64,000 bases of DNA from Styela clava (Eukaryota; Chordata; Ascidiacea; Stolidobranchia; Styelidae), in contig NC_135254.1 in assembly GCF_964204865.1 (NCBI RefSeq), positions 15,691,001 through 15,755,000 on the forward strand. Reading direction: 5' to 3'. The position numbers and the translations under genes are program-made. Positions within the stretch are counted from its first letter, which is position 1; every line of letters starts with the position of its first letter. This document shows, piece after piece, positions 1 through 11,838 of this stretch. The notes beneath the pieces are model-generated. The model saw only the letters and a program-made list of their open reading frames with translations, was not told the origin of the DNA and did no database searches.

Positions 1-110
1 TAACGCTAAATTATTGGTTCCCAAAGTTGATTAAACGGGGGCCAGAAATAGAAGCGGAAGGATATTTGCGGGCCAGAAGAGGAATGCGTCTGCACGGGAT
101 CGGTACCAGT
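1..110. repeat. Possible hAT-type transposon end fragment
   Basis: The first bases contain a 'ggttcccaaagttg' motif and a 'gggccag' motif. These resemble the terminal segments of hAT-family elements seen elsewhere in this window. The element would start outside the window, so no target duplication can be checked. No coding sequence is visible. Confidence 0.3.
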
Positions 111-1055
111 GCTTATAATTAAGATACTGTTATACTTAAATTGTTACCATTTACCAATTCATGAACTGTGATAATGACGTAACAATTGGCTGTATCTGGA
201 ATGCAAAAAAAGATGAATTGCTGCCCATGGTTTGGGAAACACTGCGTTAAATTACACCATTTTAGAAATATCTGAAACCTGATATAAATGAAATCTCAGG
301 CTAACGGAATGGTGTTAGTGATAATCGCTACATCTCTACGAAATTTGTATTCACAGCACCTCATGTGGAATTGTGTAGTAAATTTGTTGCTGCAGATTCC
401 CTGCAAATATTTTCTTATTAAAACAGTTCCAAGACAAATAATGAAACTATGTCATCTTATTCAATCCAGGGATATACGAACAAACAAAGCTGTTGGACAT
501 CCCTATATATAAAATCTGACAATGATATAAAGTAATCAAATATACATAAATTGAGTGATGAACAAAAACTTAACCACGTCTTGAACTATTTTTATATTTT
601 TGAGCGGGTTAAACTATTTGAATGCTTTTCCTGAGTGCTAGCGAGTGTATTTAAAAAAAAAACAAGGATAATTGGGCTGAGTCACTGTCTGGAAATGTGT
701 GTGAAACTCAAGTCATCCTTAGTGTATGTTATATATATATTTCGTCATACCTTTCAATTTAGCATAAAAATTCGAAATATGTTTGGTAATTGAGTTTCAG
801 GATTCTCAAATATTAATTCTGTTTATCAATATATTTGGTATGGGACAGGTTTGTTTACAAATAATTCTGGTTCTAAGAGTTTTCCAAATTGAAAATTGAT
901 TTGTAAAATTATATTAGTTTGGAATGTGTAGGATTGATATGCTAGGACAGGTATGGGCTATACAAGTATGACTCATCTATGTTTTTTTTCTTTGAGTTAT
1001 TCGAAAGATTTTGTTATGGGAAACTGGTGTGTCAGTATGATAATAACCCTACAGT

Positions 1056-1412
1056 CAGTGGTGGGTTGACATGCACCTCGTCTCGGAACAGTATTTCTCG
1101 AACTTTTCAAGCCGGGCCCCCTTTTTTTAATTTGTCAAGTCTCACACCCCACCTCAAAAATATCTAGCCAATTATAAGCTACAAATAACAGATAGTAAGA
1201 CGAAAGTATGTTTCATTCAAAAAACACGTTGAAAATATGTGGATGGAACATAAATAATGACATAAATGAAAAGTTTTGAAATCTAAATATCCAAAATAAT
1301 GCGAGCAAGATCAAATCTGACGAATATTTTTATTTTTAATTAGCTTCACGCCCCCTTAAAAAATCATCTACACCCTTTTTGTGGAGCACACCTCACCGTT
1401 TGAGAACCACTG
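1056..1412. repeat. Candidate degenerate hAT-like MITE
   Basis: The segment starts with 'cagtggtgggttgac' and ends with 'gtttgagaaccactg', whose reverse complement is 'cagtggttctcaaac', a classic hAT terminus. The interior is AT-rich and non-coding. The flanking 8-mers do not match, so either the ends are slightly wrong or the target duplication has decayed. The inside has C-rich runs like those of the confirmed hAT elements in this window. Confidence 0.4.
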
Positions 1413-4235
1413 TCTTAGGATGTTGTAAAAAATCTGCGAATCCAATTTTGTTTTTGTAGCTATAAATGTGGCGTGGTTTTCCTGTTGTTTGTTAGTAAGT
1501 TTGAATCAAAAGAATACACATTTTTAAAATTTTGAATCCCATTTCTGCTTACAGTGTACTGAATTCTACTTTCGACATGCCTTATAGAAAAATATATAAA
1601 GGGTCACAATGCAAAGAGTAAAAATTTTAAACAGTTATGCCAGTGATGGATGTTTCCCCGACCCTTGACACCAGAAAAATTCTCCCTATTCTTTACTATT
1701 ACAAAATTTTGGATGCTCATTTTGTGAATGTTTTGGAAAGTTAGCACTTACTGATTCACATGCTTAAAACCATCATTTTTATTAAAATATACAACCACGT
1801 GCCACTTTCAACTATGCTTGAATAACTGTCTGATAGAACGAAGTGTCTTAGCGGCTGCAAAAATTGCAATTGTTACATCATCTTTGACTTCTTGCTGAGT
1901 GGTCATTGTTACGAGAATTAATAGGGAAATTGATGCTTGGGGAAACATCAATACTGAAATAACCCATCAGGATATAAAAGCAGAGGTATCAAACTTCCAG
2001 GCAAAATTCCAGTATTCCAGGCAAATTTTTCTTAATTTTGCGAATCTCCTCAATGCAACTTCCTATTCTCACTTCCTCATATATTAGTTCCCATATTTTA
2101 GTTATATTGTTTCAAAGCTATGTAAATTGCGTGTATGTTATGTTTTTCTGTCTTCAGATAAGCAGCTTCTATTTCAGATCAGCTATTATTTATTTGAGGT
2201 CTTTATAGAATTTGATTTTGGGGTTCAGCTATTTTCTTCTCATCTCATTTGTAAAATTTTCATTATTTATTTCTTGTCATTTATTCGTTATTCAAGTTCT
2301 ATATGTGATGTTTTTGTTCACCAATTGAATTCAACTTTTTGTTACAATCAGTAAATTTGAAAATCAAAACTTGATCATGAGTCATGACATAGCTCTCACA
2401 AAATTGTAATGGAAAAATATATAACTTTTTAATTCTGTATTGAACGGCGAAATTTATGATCTATTTTTGTTGTTTTAATTAGTTGTGGAAAATTTTTCAT
2501 TCAAAAGTTTGGCACTAATTGTTAAATAAATGTATATTCATATTCCTTCCCCTAGTTGTTGAGTTCTTGTTCTGGCTTATTCTTAGTATTCAATTTATTT
2601 TGTTTCCTAGATACAATTGGTTAGTTAATTAACAAGTCCATGCATCTGAAACGAATAACTGGCTAACTAATTCCATACCCGACATGGACTGGTAATTGGA
2701 AAAGGATCCGTGGTACATACGCTATATAATTAAGCTGCTTAACTCAAAGAAAATAATGTACATAATTTCATCAAAACTTCGACATATTTTGGGCTACTTT
2801 TATTAGTACATTTTTTGTAAACAAATTTATTTATTTTCATGGCAAATCGCTTTGGACAGTGTTTGGATGCATGCATGAATTTGTGTTAAAACCTTTCGTT
2901 TTTAATTGCAAAGTTCAGAGTCCTTTACCATAAAATCCCATTTCTATATCTGTAATATAACTAACTGTTCCTACACAAAAATATTGTTAATAAAGCTGCA
3001 TCTAAAACAACCATCCAAGAGAATGTTTTTCAGTTGTGCAGTCCAGTTCCTTTGAAAAGGTATCTACCATTCAACCGTCAACCACAAATATGTTACAGAA
3101 AAATCAACTGTCATTTAGATAAATTTTCTCTATCTATTGCTACCAATTCATTTTGATAGAGAGGACCACTGTTTATATCTATTATAGGACTAAATTCTAG
3201 AATATTTTTAACAATTTCTGATTATTTGAAGTTGCTTCCAAATAGAAAAATATATTTCTTACTGTTCAATACTGGTATAATTAATGATTGTAACATTGTT
3301 TTGTTTTCATGTCAAATAATAAATAAACACCGCCTGTTAAATAGTGTGCATAATTCAAGCTAATTTAACTACCCCGAGTTGTCTTGTAAGATAGGAAAAG
3401 ATTCAACATTGTGACAGTAATGGTCTGATTTACATCATGCGTGATCTAGTTCCATGGGAGTTCCTCAAATCATGCATTCATTCTGACATACAAAGTCCTT
3501 TATGTAAGTTCATATTTCAACTAAGGTAAAAATATCAATCATACACAAATTAGGAGAAGAATGACAATCGCATAGCATCACCGTGAGAAACAAAGTCTGG
3601 TATCTAGCAAGGACATCAAGGGTTCTATCTAATATCACAAAAATAACGACTTTTGGTTTCGGGATCTCTGGTATTACGGTGATTAGAAAGTTTAGACCCC
3701 ATTCTTTGAAATTTCCTGGCTACGACCTGTTTTATGCTATTTCTTTCTCAGCCTGGATCTTGTTTTCTACACCATCGCAGCACAGTGATAGCTTTATTTC
3801 CTGTCAGTTGCCATGAAGATGCGTTTTCGATGCGCCGTCCTACACTGCAACTTTTTTAACTCGACTGTTAACTGGACATTAACGTTAGATCACCCACCCT
3901 AATCAAATAACTAACGATTATACGGTAACACGCGATTATACGACGCATTGATTCCGAAGGGGGAGGGGGGTCTCATACCCACATTTTGCATTGGTGGCTT
4001 TGTATAAAATATCCATTTCTGGACTGTGGCTTGCAGCATAACTGGGCGATTAGTCGTGTTTCGTCATAAGATTGAACTGTCAATTTAACAATCTATGACG
4101 TTTTGGCAGAACCCTTCCGTTCCGGATACAGCGGAACGCAGTTTCCCCAAATTGGAGATACCATAAACTTACACTGTTAAATTGTTCACCAGCAATATCA
4201 CTCAACAGTCATCATGCGAGTGTGATCAAACATTA
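1413..4235. other. Intergenic, no gene recognised
   Basis: AT-rich sequence with only short ORFs (under about 80 codons) that lack family motifs or plausible splice-linked partners. No RNA gene or clear repeat boundary was recognised here. Confidence 0.5.
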
Positions 4236-4243
4236 GTGTAAAC

Positions 4244-6621
4244 CAGAGGTGACGAACCTGCGGGCCGCATGCGGCCCGCCAAGGACTTTCGTGCGGCCCA
4301 CGAAGCATTCAGACAATTCAGTGTATGTTTGGCGTGAAGTCACAAACCTCCAAAAACTGTACAGAAAGAACGGAAGCGCAAGTGTTACCGTATTCGTATT
4401 ACTGGCAACAACACTATTTTCAACACATCTATTTTTTTGGATCATCGATTCCTCTAACAATGGATCAAAATGACCATTGTCGTAGCATAGTTACGCTCTC
4501 CTATCGGCAAACGCATACGGTTTAATATGGAAGGAGTAATCTCACTTCATGAAAATGTGATATTTTTGTGCACGATACACGTGATATTTGAAAGTAATAA
4601 AAAGTTTATAACTTCTGCTCAGTGAATGGTAGATCTCAAAAAAGTGCCTATGTTTTAAAAATCAGTTAATCGTGATTAGAGGGATTCGTTTACAATTTTT
4701 GTATCCGAAGGCTTGCGAAATACGGATCTTTTGTACAAAGCCGCCAACACTAATGCAAAAATGTGAAATAAAAAATAAAAATAAAACTACGTTCTGAAAT
4801 AACAAGTTAGTAACTAACTATCCAGTTGCGGTTCGGGTTAGGAAAGATTTGAGGTTTTGAATTTCCGACGCAATCTGGATTCTTAGCCCCCGCCCACCCT
4901 AAAAATGTAATTGAATTATTTATAATTTACATTCAATTTTGAGCGGAGGCGGTGGTTTTTTATAAGGAATCTTTGGACAAAGGATCCCGAAATACTTTTC
5001 TGAGGCATTATCAACTAAAATTTTACGCGACACAAAATGTCATGAAGGAAGATTCGATAATGCGTAGGTTGATATTATCAATGGGGGAAAGGGTAAATCG
5101 TAATGAATCCTTAAATTTTTATGCAACTGTTTACGCAATTAGGCAGGTCACTCGTGAAAAGAGCCCACTTTTTCGACGGATAATGTTTTTTACTGTTATG
5201 TTATGTTGTGGTTTAGCTATTTTGCAGTTGCAAAGTATTTCATTGGCGACCAGTAGGAGTCTATTTTCAATTTATTGCTTTCTAACTTTAATTCTGTTTT
5301 TAATGTAACATGCGGCTGCGTCTACCAGTGATTTCCCGACACCCCCCCTATAGGGGGTGAACACCCCCCCTAAAATTTCAAACACCCCCCCCCCCTAATT
5401 TTGAGGTGCGATTCAACACTGAGGGGTTCTAAACCGCAGTCTGCGGGTCAATTACGGCCCGCGTGACGATTTAAAATGGCCCGCCGAACTTGAGTGAAAT
5501 AGTTTAACCCTTCATGTGGTACCTTTTGAGTTTTAGATACCGTCTATTGTTACATCATTATCACAGTTTAAGCACGTTTATTTCGTAACAATTGAATTAT
5601 TCCGGTATCTTATGTATAGGTATGGGTATTATGATTACACACTGCAGTATTTTAGATATCAGCCATATATTAAGAAAGCTCAAAGATGTCACAAAACGAA
5701 AACTAGGAACTGAAAACAGACGTTTTTTAGATGAATGACAGCGTTTTTATTTCTTTATTGAAAAGAATCAAACTTCAACGATTTGTCTCCTTACAAAATA
5801 TTTCAGTTCTATTTTGGTGCCTATTTCTCAAAATTTTCTCAGGGCGCTTAAGCGCGCCCTGAACCCCAGCCGTGTCGTCCCGCACTTTTCCTCGCTCCCC
5901 TATTCTGACCCTACAATTTCATTCTGCTGTGGATTTTGGCTCGCCGGCAATCAACCTGGGGGGCCCCCATGTACATCGTTTCTTAAATACATACCATTTT
6001 TTTAAGAATGCAAATAGCCTAGTTTTATCTTTAATAGCAAATTATTTACCACCCCCTAAATTTTGAAACACCCCCCCCCCCCCCCCCCCTAAAGAGAAAA
6101 GCTGGGGAACATACTGGCGTCTACTAATTGAGAACATTACAATAAAGAAATATCACATCAATCCGCGGCCATAAAAAGTGTTTCCAACTGCCAGATTATA
6201 TTTAGTTTTGATTCATATTTTTGCGATGTTACGAATTAGTTATACAAATATGATGTTCTTGCATCACTGACTGTCTCTATCACTAGATATTTATATCAAC
6301 GTCCGAGAAATCCCTAGATCTGCTATAAAATATCAAAGACTACAATTTATTTCAATCAGTACATTAAAAATTGATTTTGCATTAACACGCAGGGTAAAAA
6401 TGCTGTGGTATTCGAATGGAAATTCGGATCTCGAACATCCGAGCCGAGCGTTCATATTGCATTATATAATTGAATAACATCAGCTGTATGGATGCCGTTG
6501 TTCGTTTTGTAGATGAAAATTAACAGGCATCATACGGTAGTACGACTAAAAATTGTGCGGCCCGCTCACTCACGGTGACTGATAAAGTGGCCCGCGACAG
6601 CAAATGGGTCCGTCAACTCTG
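4244..6621. mobile_element. hAT-like DNA transposon, non-autonomous, with a nested second element
   Basis: The element begins 'cagaggtgacgaacc' and ends with a sequence whose reverse complement begins 'cagagttgacggacc'. These are imperfect terminal inverted repeats with the CAGxG start typical of hAT elements. Both sides are flanked by the same 8 bp, gtgtaaac (4236-4243 and 6622-6629), the hAT target duplication length. Subterminal 'gcggcccgc' motifs occur near both ends. About 0.8 kb of it is a second hAT-like insertion (5326-6116), so the original element was about 1.58 kb. A 118-codon ORF at 4952-5308 has no transposase motif I recognise. It presumably depends on a transposase encoded elsewhere. 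Confidence 0.85.
5326..6116. mobile_element. hAT-like MITE copy 1, nested in the 4244-6621 element
   Basis: Starts 'cagtgatttcccgac' and ends 'gctggggaacatactg', giving imperfect inverted termini (cagtgatttccc / cagtatgttcccc). The 8-bp target duplication gcgtctac is perfect (5318-5325 and 6117-6124). Long C runs ('acacccccc') lie just inside both ends. The internal sequence 'aatggcccgccgaacttgag' recurs in the copy at 25,733-26,922. No transposase is visible. It is younger than its host element because it interrupts it. Confidence 0.9.
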
Positions 6622-6629
6622 GTGTAAAC

Positions 6630-8439
6630 GAACATATTTCTGAGTTCATAATATATGGTCTCTAATTTTAGAAGACCGAAATTCCCGGCATTTGAAAAAA
6701 CATTTAGACTTCTTGTCTTCTTCCTTCTCCTAAGTCGAAAGTTCTAAAATATTACTCAGACTACAGCAAGGTGACGATAAACCGGTCTATGCAACTGCCA
6801 TTTCGACCTCACAGACTTGCCCCCAACTCCTATTTCGTACGCATAATTCAAGTAGGCTATTGGCATTGAATCTTTGATCTGATTTAAATCTCACCTCGGA
6901 TTTTTTATCACCCCATATAGTTCAGCCGAAACAATTTTTTGAAGTGTCATGAATAACATTTATTTTTTAATCAGACGACCTAGAGGACGGGCATAACTTA
7001 ATGAAAAAGTTGAAAACGTACAAGTACGTGGCCCGTCCACCAAAAACAGTCAAAACAACACAATAAATTAAAGACACGATATAAAAAAAGGCAATACTTT
7101 TTAAATCAATTTCAGATGTGAGGCACTGATCAAAAGAAGATCATGGCAATACTTTATACAAACTAGAATTCAAAAAAGAAAAAAGAATGTGGCTGCGGTT
7201 CTTATATGGTGCAATATTTTTTCATGGATTTTTTATTTAATGGAGAAATTAAAGATTACATAAAAATTTGTTGTATCTAATCAGAGAAAAATTGATGGAT
7301 TGCCAAAACACAAATATGACAAATGCAATTGAAAATTTAAGGTTTGTGTAAACTGTATACAACATGCAAGTGAGTTAGTGCAAAAAACAATATACGATTG
7401 CGACATATATAGCAATTAGTAGAACATTCGCCAGTTATATTGGAAAATTTCCGAACTGCTGCAATACTGATGAACACACGCGCACACACACAATTGTAAA
7501 CAAAGGCTAAAAACAGTAGACTCGAAAAGTTCATTTCGGGCGTCTGAACTTTCTAAAGTACTTAAACACTGTATAAATAAAATGGGTACAATAAAATGTC
7601 CGGTCCCAGTGGTGTTGAATTATCCAAATTGTGTGTATATTCTGCAAACATGAGATCAGCCCAATAACTTGCTATTGTTGGGCCAACAGGCAACTTAACG
7701 CAAATGAGTCCCATTTTTCATTAAATAAAACTTCGTCCTAGCTTTGTCACAGCTTCCACTTTATGGCGACATTCTTGAATTTGTGAGATGTTCCCGTGTC
7801 AGCTTGTGCTTGTGCAACTATAGAACTGTAGACCAATCAGTACTTTCAGACTTCATCTTCCCATTTGATTCCACTGCCAGTTCCAAATCCACAATACTCT
7901 ATATGAATATCTATTGCATTCTGTGGTCGCGCTGAATGTCTCGGTTGGCAGGTTGGAGTTTAAACATCGTAAACAGCAAAAAATCGCTGGACATTAAGTA
8001 TTATCTGACTTTATGAATCTGTTTCAATGCATCTACATTCTACAGTCCAAGCTTGCGTATTTTGTTAGCTGGGTGATGAGCATAGCAACGGCTTTTATTC
8101 TGATGGATGAACTCGAAGGAGATTTCACATATATATGAAAAGATGTGAGTTACAAAATGTGTATCATAATCATTTGGATATATGCAACCACCAGCGGTAC
8201 ACTCCGGTCACAAAGCAACAATAACATCCATTTAGTTTAAAATTTTATCTTTCTGCGATTTGTCGTTTTCTTCAATCCAATCAAACTATCCGGGGCGCCT
8301 GAAGCTAAATATGCGAAATGCCTGGGGAAATGAGTTGCGATTGATAAAAAATATATACATTAATTCCAATGTATCTGTTCAAGTTATTATAGCAAAGATA
8401 GGTCAACCTCTGCTTTGAAAAATGCGGGTTATAGCCAAA
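6630..8439. other. Intergenic, no gene recognised
   Basis: Only short unsupported ORFs on either strand. No repeat with definable ends and no RNA gene was found. AT-rich with simple-sequence patches. Confidence 0.45.
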
Positions 8440-8745
8440 ACCTGACACGGGCAAACTAATTAAGGTCCGCGGGTCAAATCTGGCCCGTTGGGCAATTTAA
8501 TCTGGCCCGCCTGATGCTGTCACAACCGAACTAAAACCAAACTTTGATGTTCTAGCTAGAAAAAAGCTCAAGAAATTTGTTGAGATTGCGATTAAATTTA
8601 GTTTTGGCACGTGGCTTAGAGTTTTCTACGTTGGCTTTTGTGACATTGTAAATAATGTTCATACAATGTACCTTTTTACGTCACACTCACATGACCCGCT
8701 AGTCTAGATGGGCAAAATTTTTGGCTCCCGAACAGTATATATTTC
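8440..8745. repeat. Interspersed repeat family R, copy 1
   Basis: A roughly 290-bp unit that begins with 'gcgggtcaaatctggccc', continues with 'tttagttttggcac', and ends with 'gatgggcaaaattttt'. The same order of blocks occurs at 35,625-35,915 (same orientation) and in reverse complement at 17,694-17,985 and 32,060-32,336. The GC-rich ends and AT-rich middle, together with the insertion behaviour of the 17.7 kb copy, suggest a hAT-type MITE. This copy has no clear target duplication. Confidence 0.6.
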
Positions 8746-9235
8746 AAAAAATGCTGCCTCTATTCTAGAAAATTTAGTAATTACCATTCTGTACCTCACA
8801 TTTAGTAATCAATCAATCTGCATTTATTTGTAAGATGTTTTGTAAACATGACTTTAAAAGTAAGCTGACGAATTCAAAGCGATTGTTAACTGGATGTTGG
8901 AGGGGAATTACCACAATGCTCGCTTGATATGTCGGCAAGTTGTGTCGGTGACAAAAGAATTGAATTTTGGCATTGAAAGGGCATTTTAGAATCTTGTGAG
9001 CAATTTCCAAAGTTGAGATGTTGTTTAGAAATTCTTATTGATGTTCGAAAGCACTTGCGGTAGCACTTTTCCCGTGAAGAAATTGTGCATTTTACACTAT
9101 ATGTAGATATAGAAATACTTTTGCAGGTTTTAGTATGTTTTTTTGGTATTTTCTTCATGTTTTAGCTTGATAAATGACAGATATTGATCAATGTGTTTGC
9201 CAAATAGAAGTGTTTGTTTTGTATTGCACTGTTTA

Positions 9236-9330
9236 CCTATTCTTGGCACTATTGTGGCCCGCGAACAATGCTAAAATAATTTTGTGGCCCCCGGAGCCGA
9301 CAACCTTGGACCACCCTGATCTACCCTCTA
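9236..9330. repeat. hAT-like terminal fragment
   Basis: 'gtggcccgcgaac' followed by a terminus whose reverse complement reads 'cagggtggtccaaggttg', a CAGGG-type hAT end with a subterminal 'ggccc'. The matching opposite end and an 8-bp duplication were not found. The rest of 8746-10,045 shows no gene. Confidence 0.4.
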
Positions 9331-10259
9331 TCCCAACACAATGGGACATTTGGACAGTGTAGCGAAGTGTGACAGGTGTGCTTAAAGGGCAAATTGTGGA
9401 AGAAGTGGGATGTTTTTGAGGCACCGTGTTATTAGTTGAAATATATATATATATTACTTTGGCAGAAGGTTAGAGTATTTATGTCAAGTGAAAATTTATA
9501 CAGTTAGGATAAGTGAGGATCACGATGTGTTTGAAATAGCCCCCGATTCCCATTTAAGATCGTTTCTTGTATAATAATTTATCTCGCTTTGCATTGGATC
9601 ACAAGAAAGTTATTAGCTATTTCGAAATTTCCTAAATTTGTATTTAGGTATTTTTTGTTTAATATTAATTGTAAATAAAATATCAAATATAACTTGAAAT
9701 ATTCTAAAACTGTATCAATTGTTCTACATGAACACTTGTCATTTTTGTACTGCAGTATTTTTTATAATTACCAGATCAAGATTATTGCTACATTATCCTA
9801 CAGAATTCCCAATATACCTTTGTATTTGCTACCAAAATAATCAATTTTCTCAGTCAAAAATATACACAACTGCATGAAACTGGCACAAAACAAATTTTTG
9901 GGGAATGTTATTATCCAAGCAATGTAAATGGTATTAGCCAACATCATCAATCCAGTTACATGCTTGCTATTACTTATGTAAACTGTGATGTGACAATGTG
10001 ATTAGGTCGTAAATGACATTTTATATTTCACTGCTTTAAAGTTAGCTGCAAATTTCAACACTCGGTTGGTCCGATATACACTTGGGTATACCGTATACCC
10101 GGTTGAAGAATGATGTAGTATTGTAGTGTATGCCAAACACGTACGGAGCATCAAGGGCTTTTGCTTTTCTATGTTAAGCAAATGCAGTGAAGAAAATAGT
10201 AGGTAAAAGATCTGGCGCAATTCTGACATAAATAAAAGTGAAACGGATTTTGGTATTTC

Positions 10260-11540
10260 ATTTGTGATGTGATCAACGGCGAGGGTCTTGTGAGATATTA
10301 CTAAGAAGAATTACCATGCAGTGGGATTTCAAACAGCTGTTAAACGCAGCGTCATTTGTAGTTGATTAGCTATAGAACAATCTTTTTACTTAGCATGATG
10401 GTATCTTTGGGCCACCGTCTATTGTCGTTTAGTATAGCCTCACCTCCGTACATTATTATCACCTGCATTAAATTTAGCTCTCATTATAAGACCTCGCACC
10501 ATAAACAGAATACAGTAGTGAAAAACCCAACAGCGATGCATGTAGTATCAACCTTAATTAGATAGGCTGAACAAATGATGTGGCGACATCAAGTGTGATA
10601 ACGATTTGACAGTCATGCCACACCACCTCTGTCGATTATATAAGTTGTCGAACCGATGGTGAAAGGAGAAAACTAAGATTGAACGATATAAGACGTAGAA
10701 CGACTTGGCTTTTTGTGTGATTTAATATTACATAGCTGTTATTAAACATCTCAAAACTTAAGACTGCGGCACTGTATTGAAAAGCTAAAGAAAATATAGC
10801 ACAGCTCATATCTCGTAAAATCAAAATAACTATAGCATCTGTTTTTTTTTTCAGTAATTTAACGACGTATACTTGTTAAGCCCATCACAATATCTCCTTG
10901 TTCTTTATGCTGCTTTGTTCATATTTAAACAGCTCACATAATGGCTCATATCCGCATTCACTTATATACAATTTTCACCTATGATATTTAAAGATAAGTA
11001 TACACATTTGTAGTAATTAAATCGTATATACTTCATTAATCGCTTTGTTTGTGTTTTGTTTGTGAAGTTTGCTCTTGTTCATATTATGTTTATTTTATTG
11101 CTTGACACTGCAGCCTCATACCCCCTCCTCTTTTCACCCCATACTAAACACCGCCATTAAAAAAATCTTAAGGGTAACTTATGCTGATATCTTTGGGCCA
11201 CCTTTGATTGTCGTGTAGTATAGCCTCACTTATGTACCTTATTATCACCCGCAAAACCCAACAGCGGAGCCCGTAGCGTCAACCATAAATAGATCAGCTG
11301 AACATATGCTACAGCGACATCGAGTGTAGTAACGATTTGACAGATATGGCGCACCATCTGCTCTGTCAAATATATGTGTCGTCGAACCGTTGGGAAAGGA
11401 GAAAAAGAGAACACTAAGACTGAATGAGATAAGACGAAAAACGACTTGACTTTCTGTGTGACTTAATATTATACTGTTGTTAATAAATATCTCAAAACTT
11501 TAGACTTTTTTCCTGTATTAAAGTGCTAAATAAAATATAG
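10260..11540. repeat. Two direct copies of a roughly 350-bp unit, left arm
   Basis: Blocks 'atctttgggccacc', 'gtagtatagcctcac', 'aacgatttgacag' and 'gacttaatatta' occur in the same order at 10,400-10,760 and again at 11,190-11,490. Both copies are also present, reversed, at 24,000-24,300 and 25,150-25,440 in the right arm. The tandem arrangement therefore predates the inverted duplication. The unit has no ORF and lies upstream of the dehydrogenase gene, so an upstream regulatory role is possible but not shown. Confidence 0.65.
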
Positions 11541-11838
11541 CACATGGTACTAAGACATGAAAAGGGAAGCAAGACGATAGTAGCCGGTACGGTCCCTACA
11601 AACATGCCTTGAAAAAAAACTAGATAGGTCTATGAAGCAGTCTCTTTATGCAGCAATTTATTTTCCAAAAAAGTGTGATGGTTTTGGCTTACATTCATAT
11701 CTTAAGTTTTACAACTAAAGAAGTGAGTTCGCTTACAATCGTACAAGATGAACTAATCTAAATTTACGAAATATTTCAATTGAGTAGAACCTTTTTATTT
11801 ATAAGTTGAGTAATCAGACACAAAACTTAGAATTCATC

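Noticed and set aside
4952..5308. 118-codon ORF inside the outer hAT-like element
   Set aside because: It lacks any transposase motif I recognise (no BED finger, no hAT dimerisation segment) and ends in a hydrophobic run. Probably chance.
6070..6090. Long C runs as a quadruplex or telomeric signal
   Set aside because: They occur at fixed subterminal positions of the hAT-like MITE family and are explained by it, although a local structure cannot be excluded.
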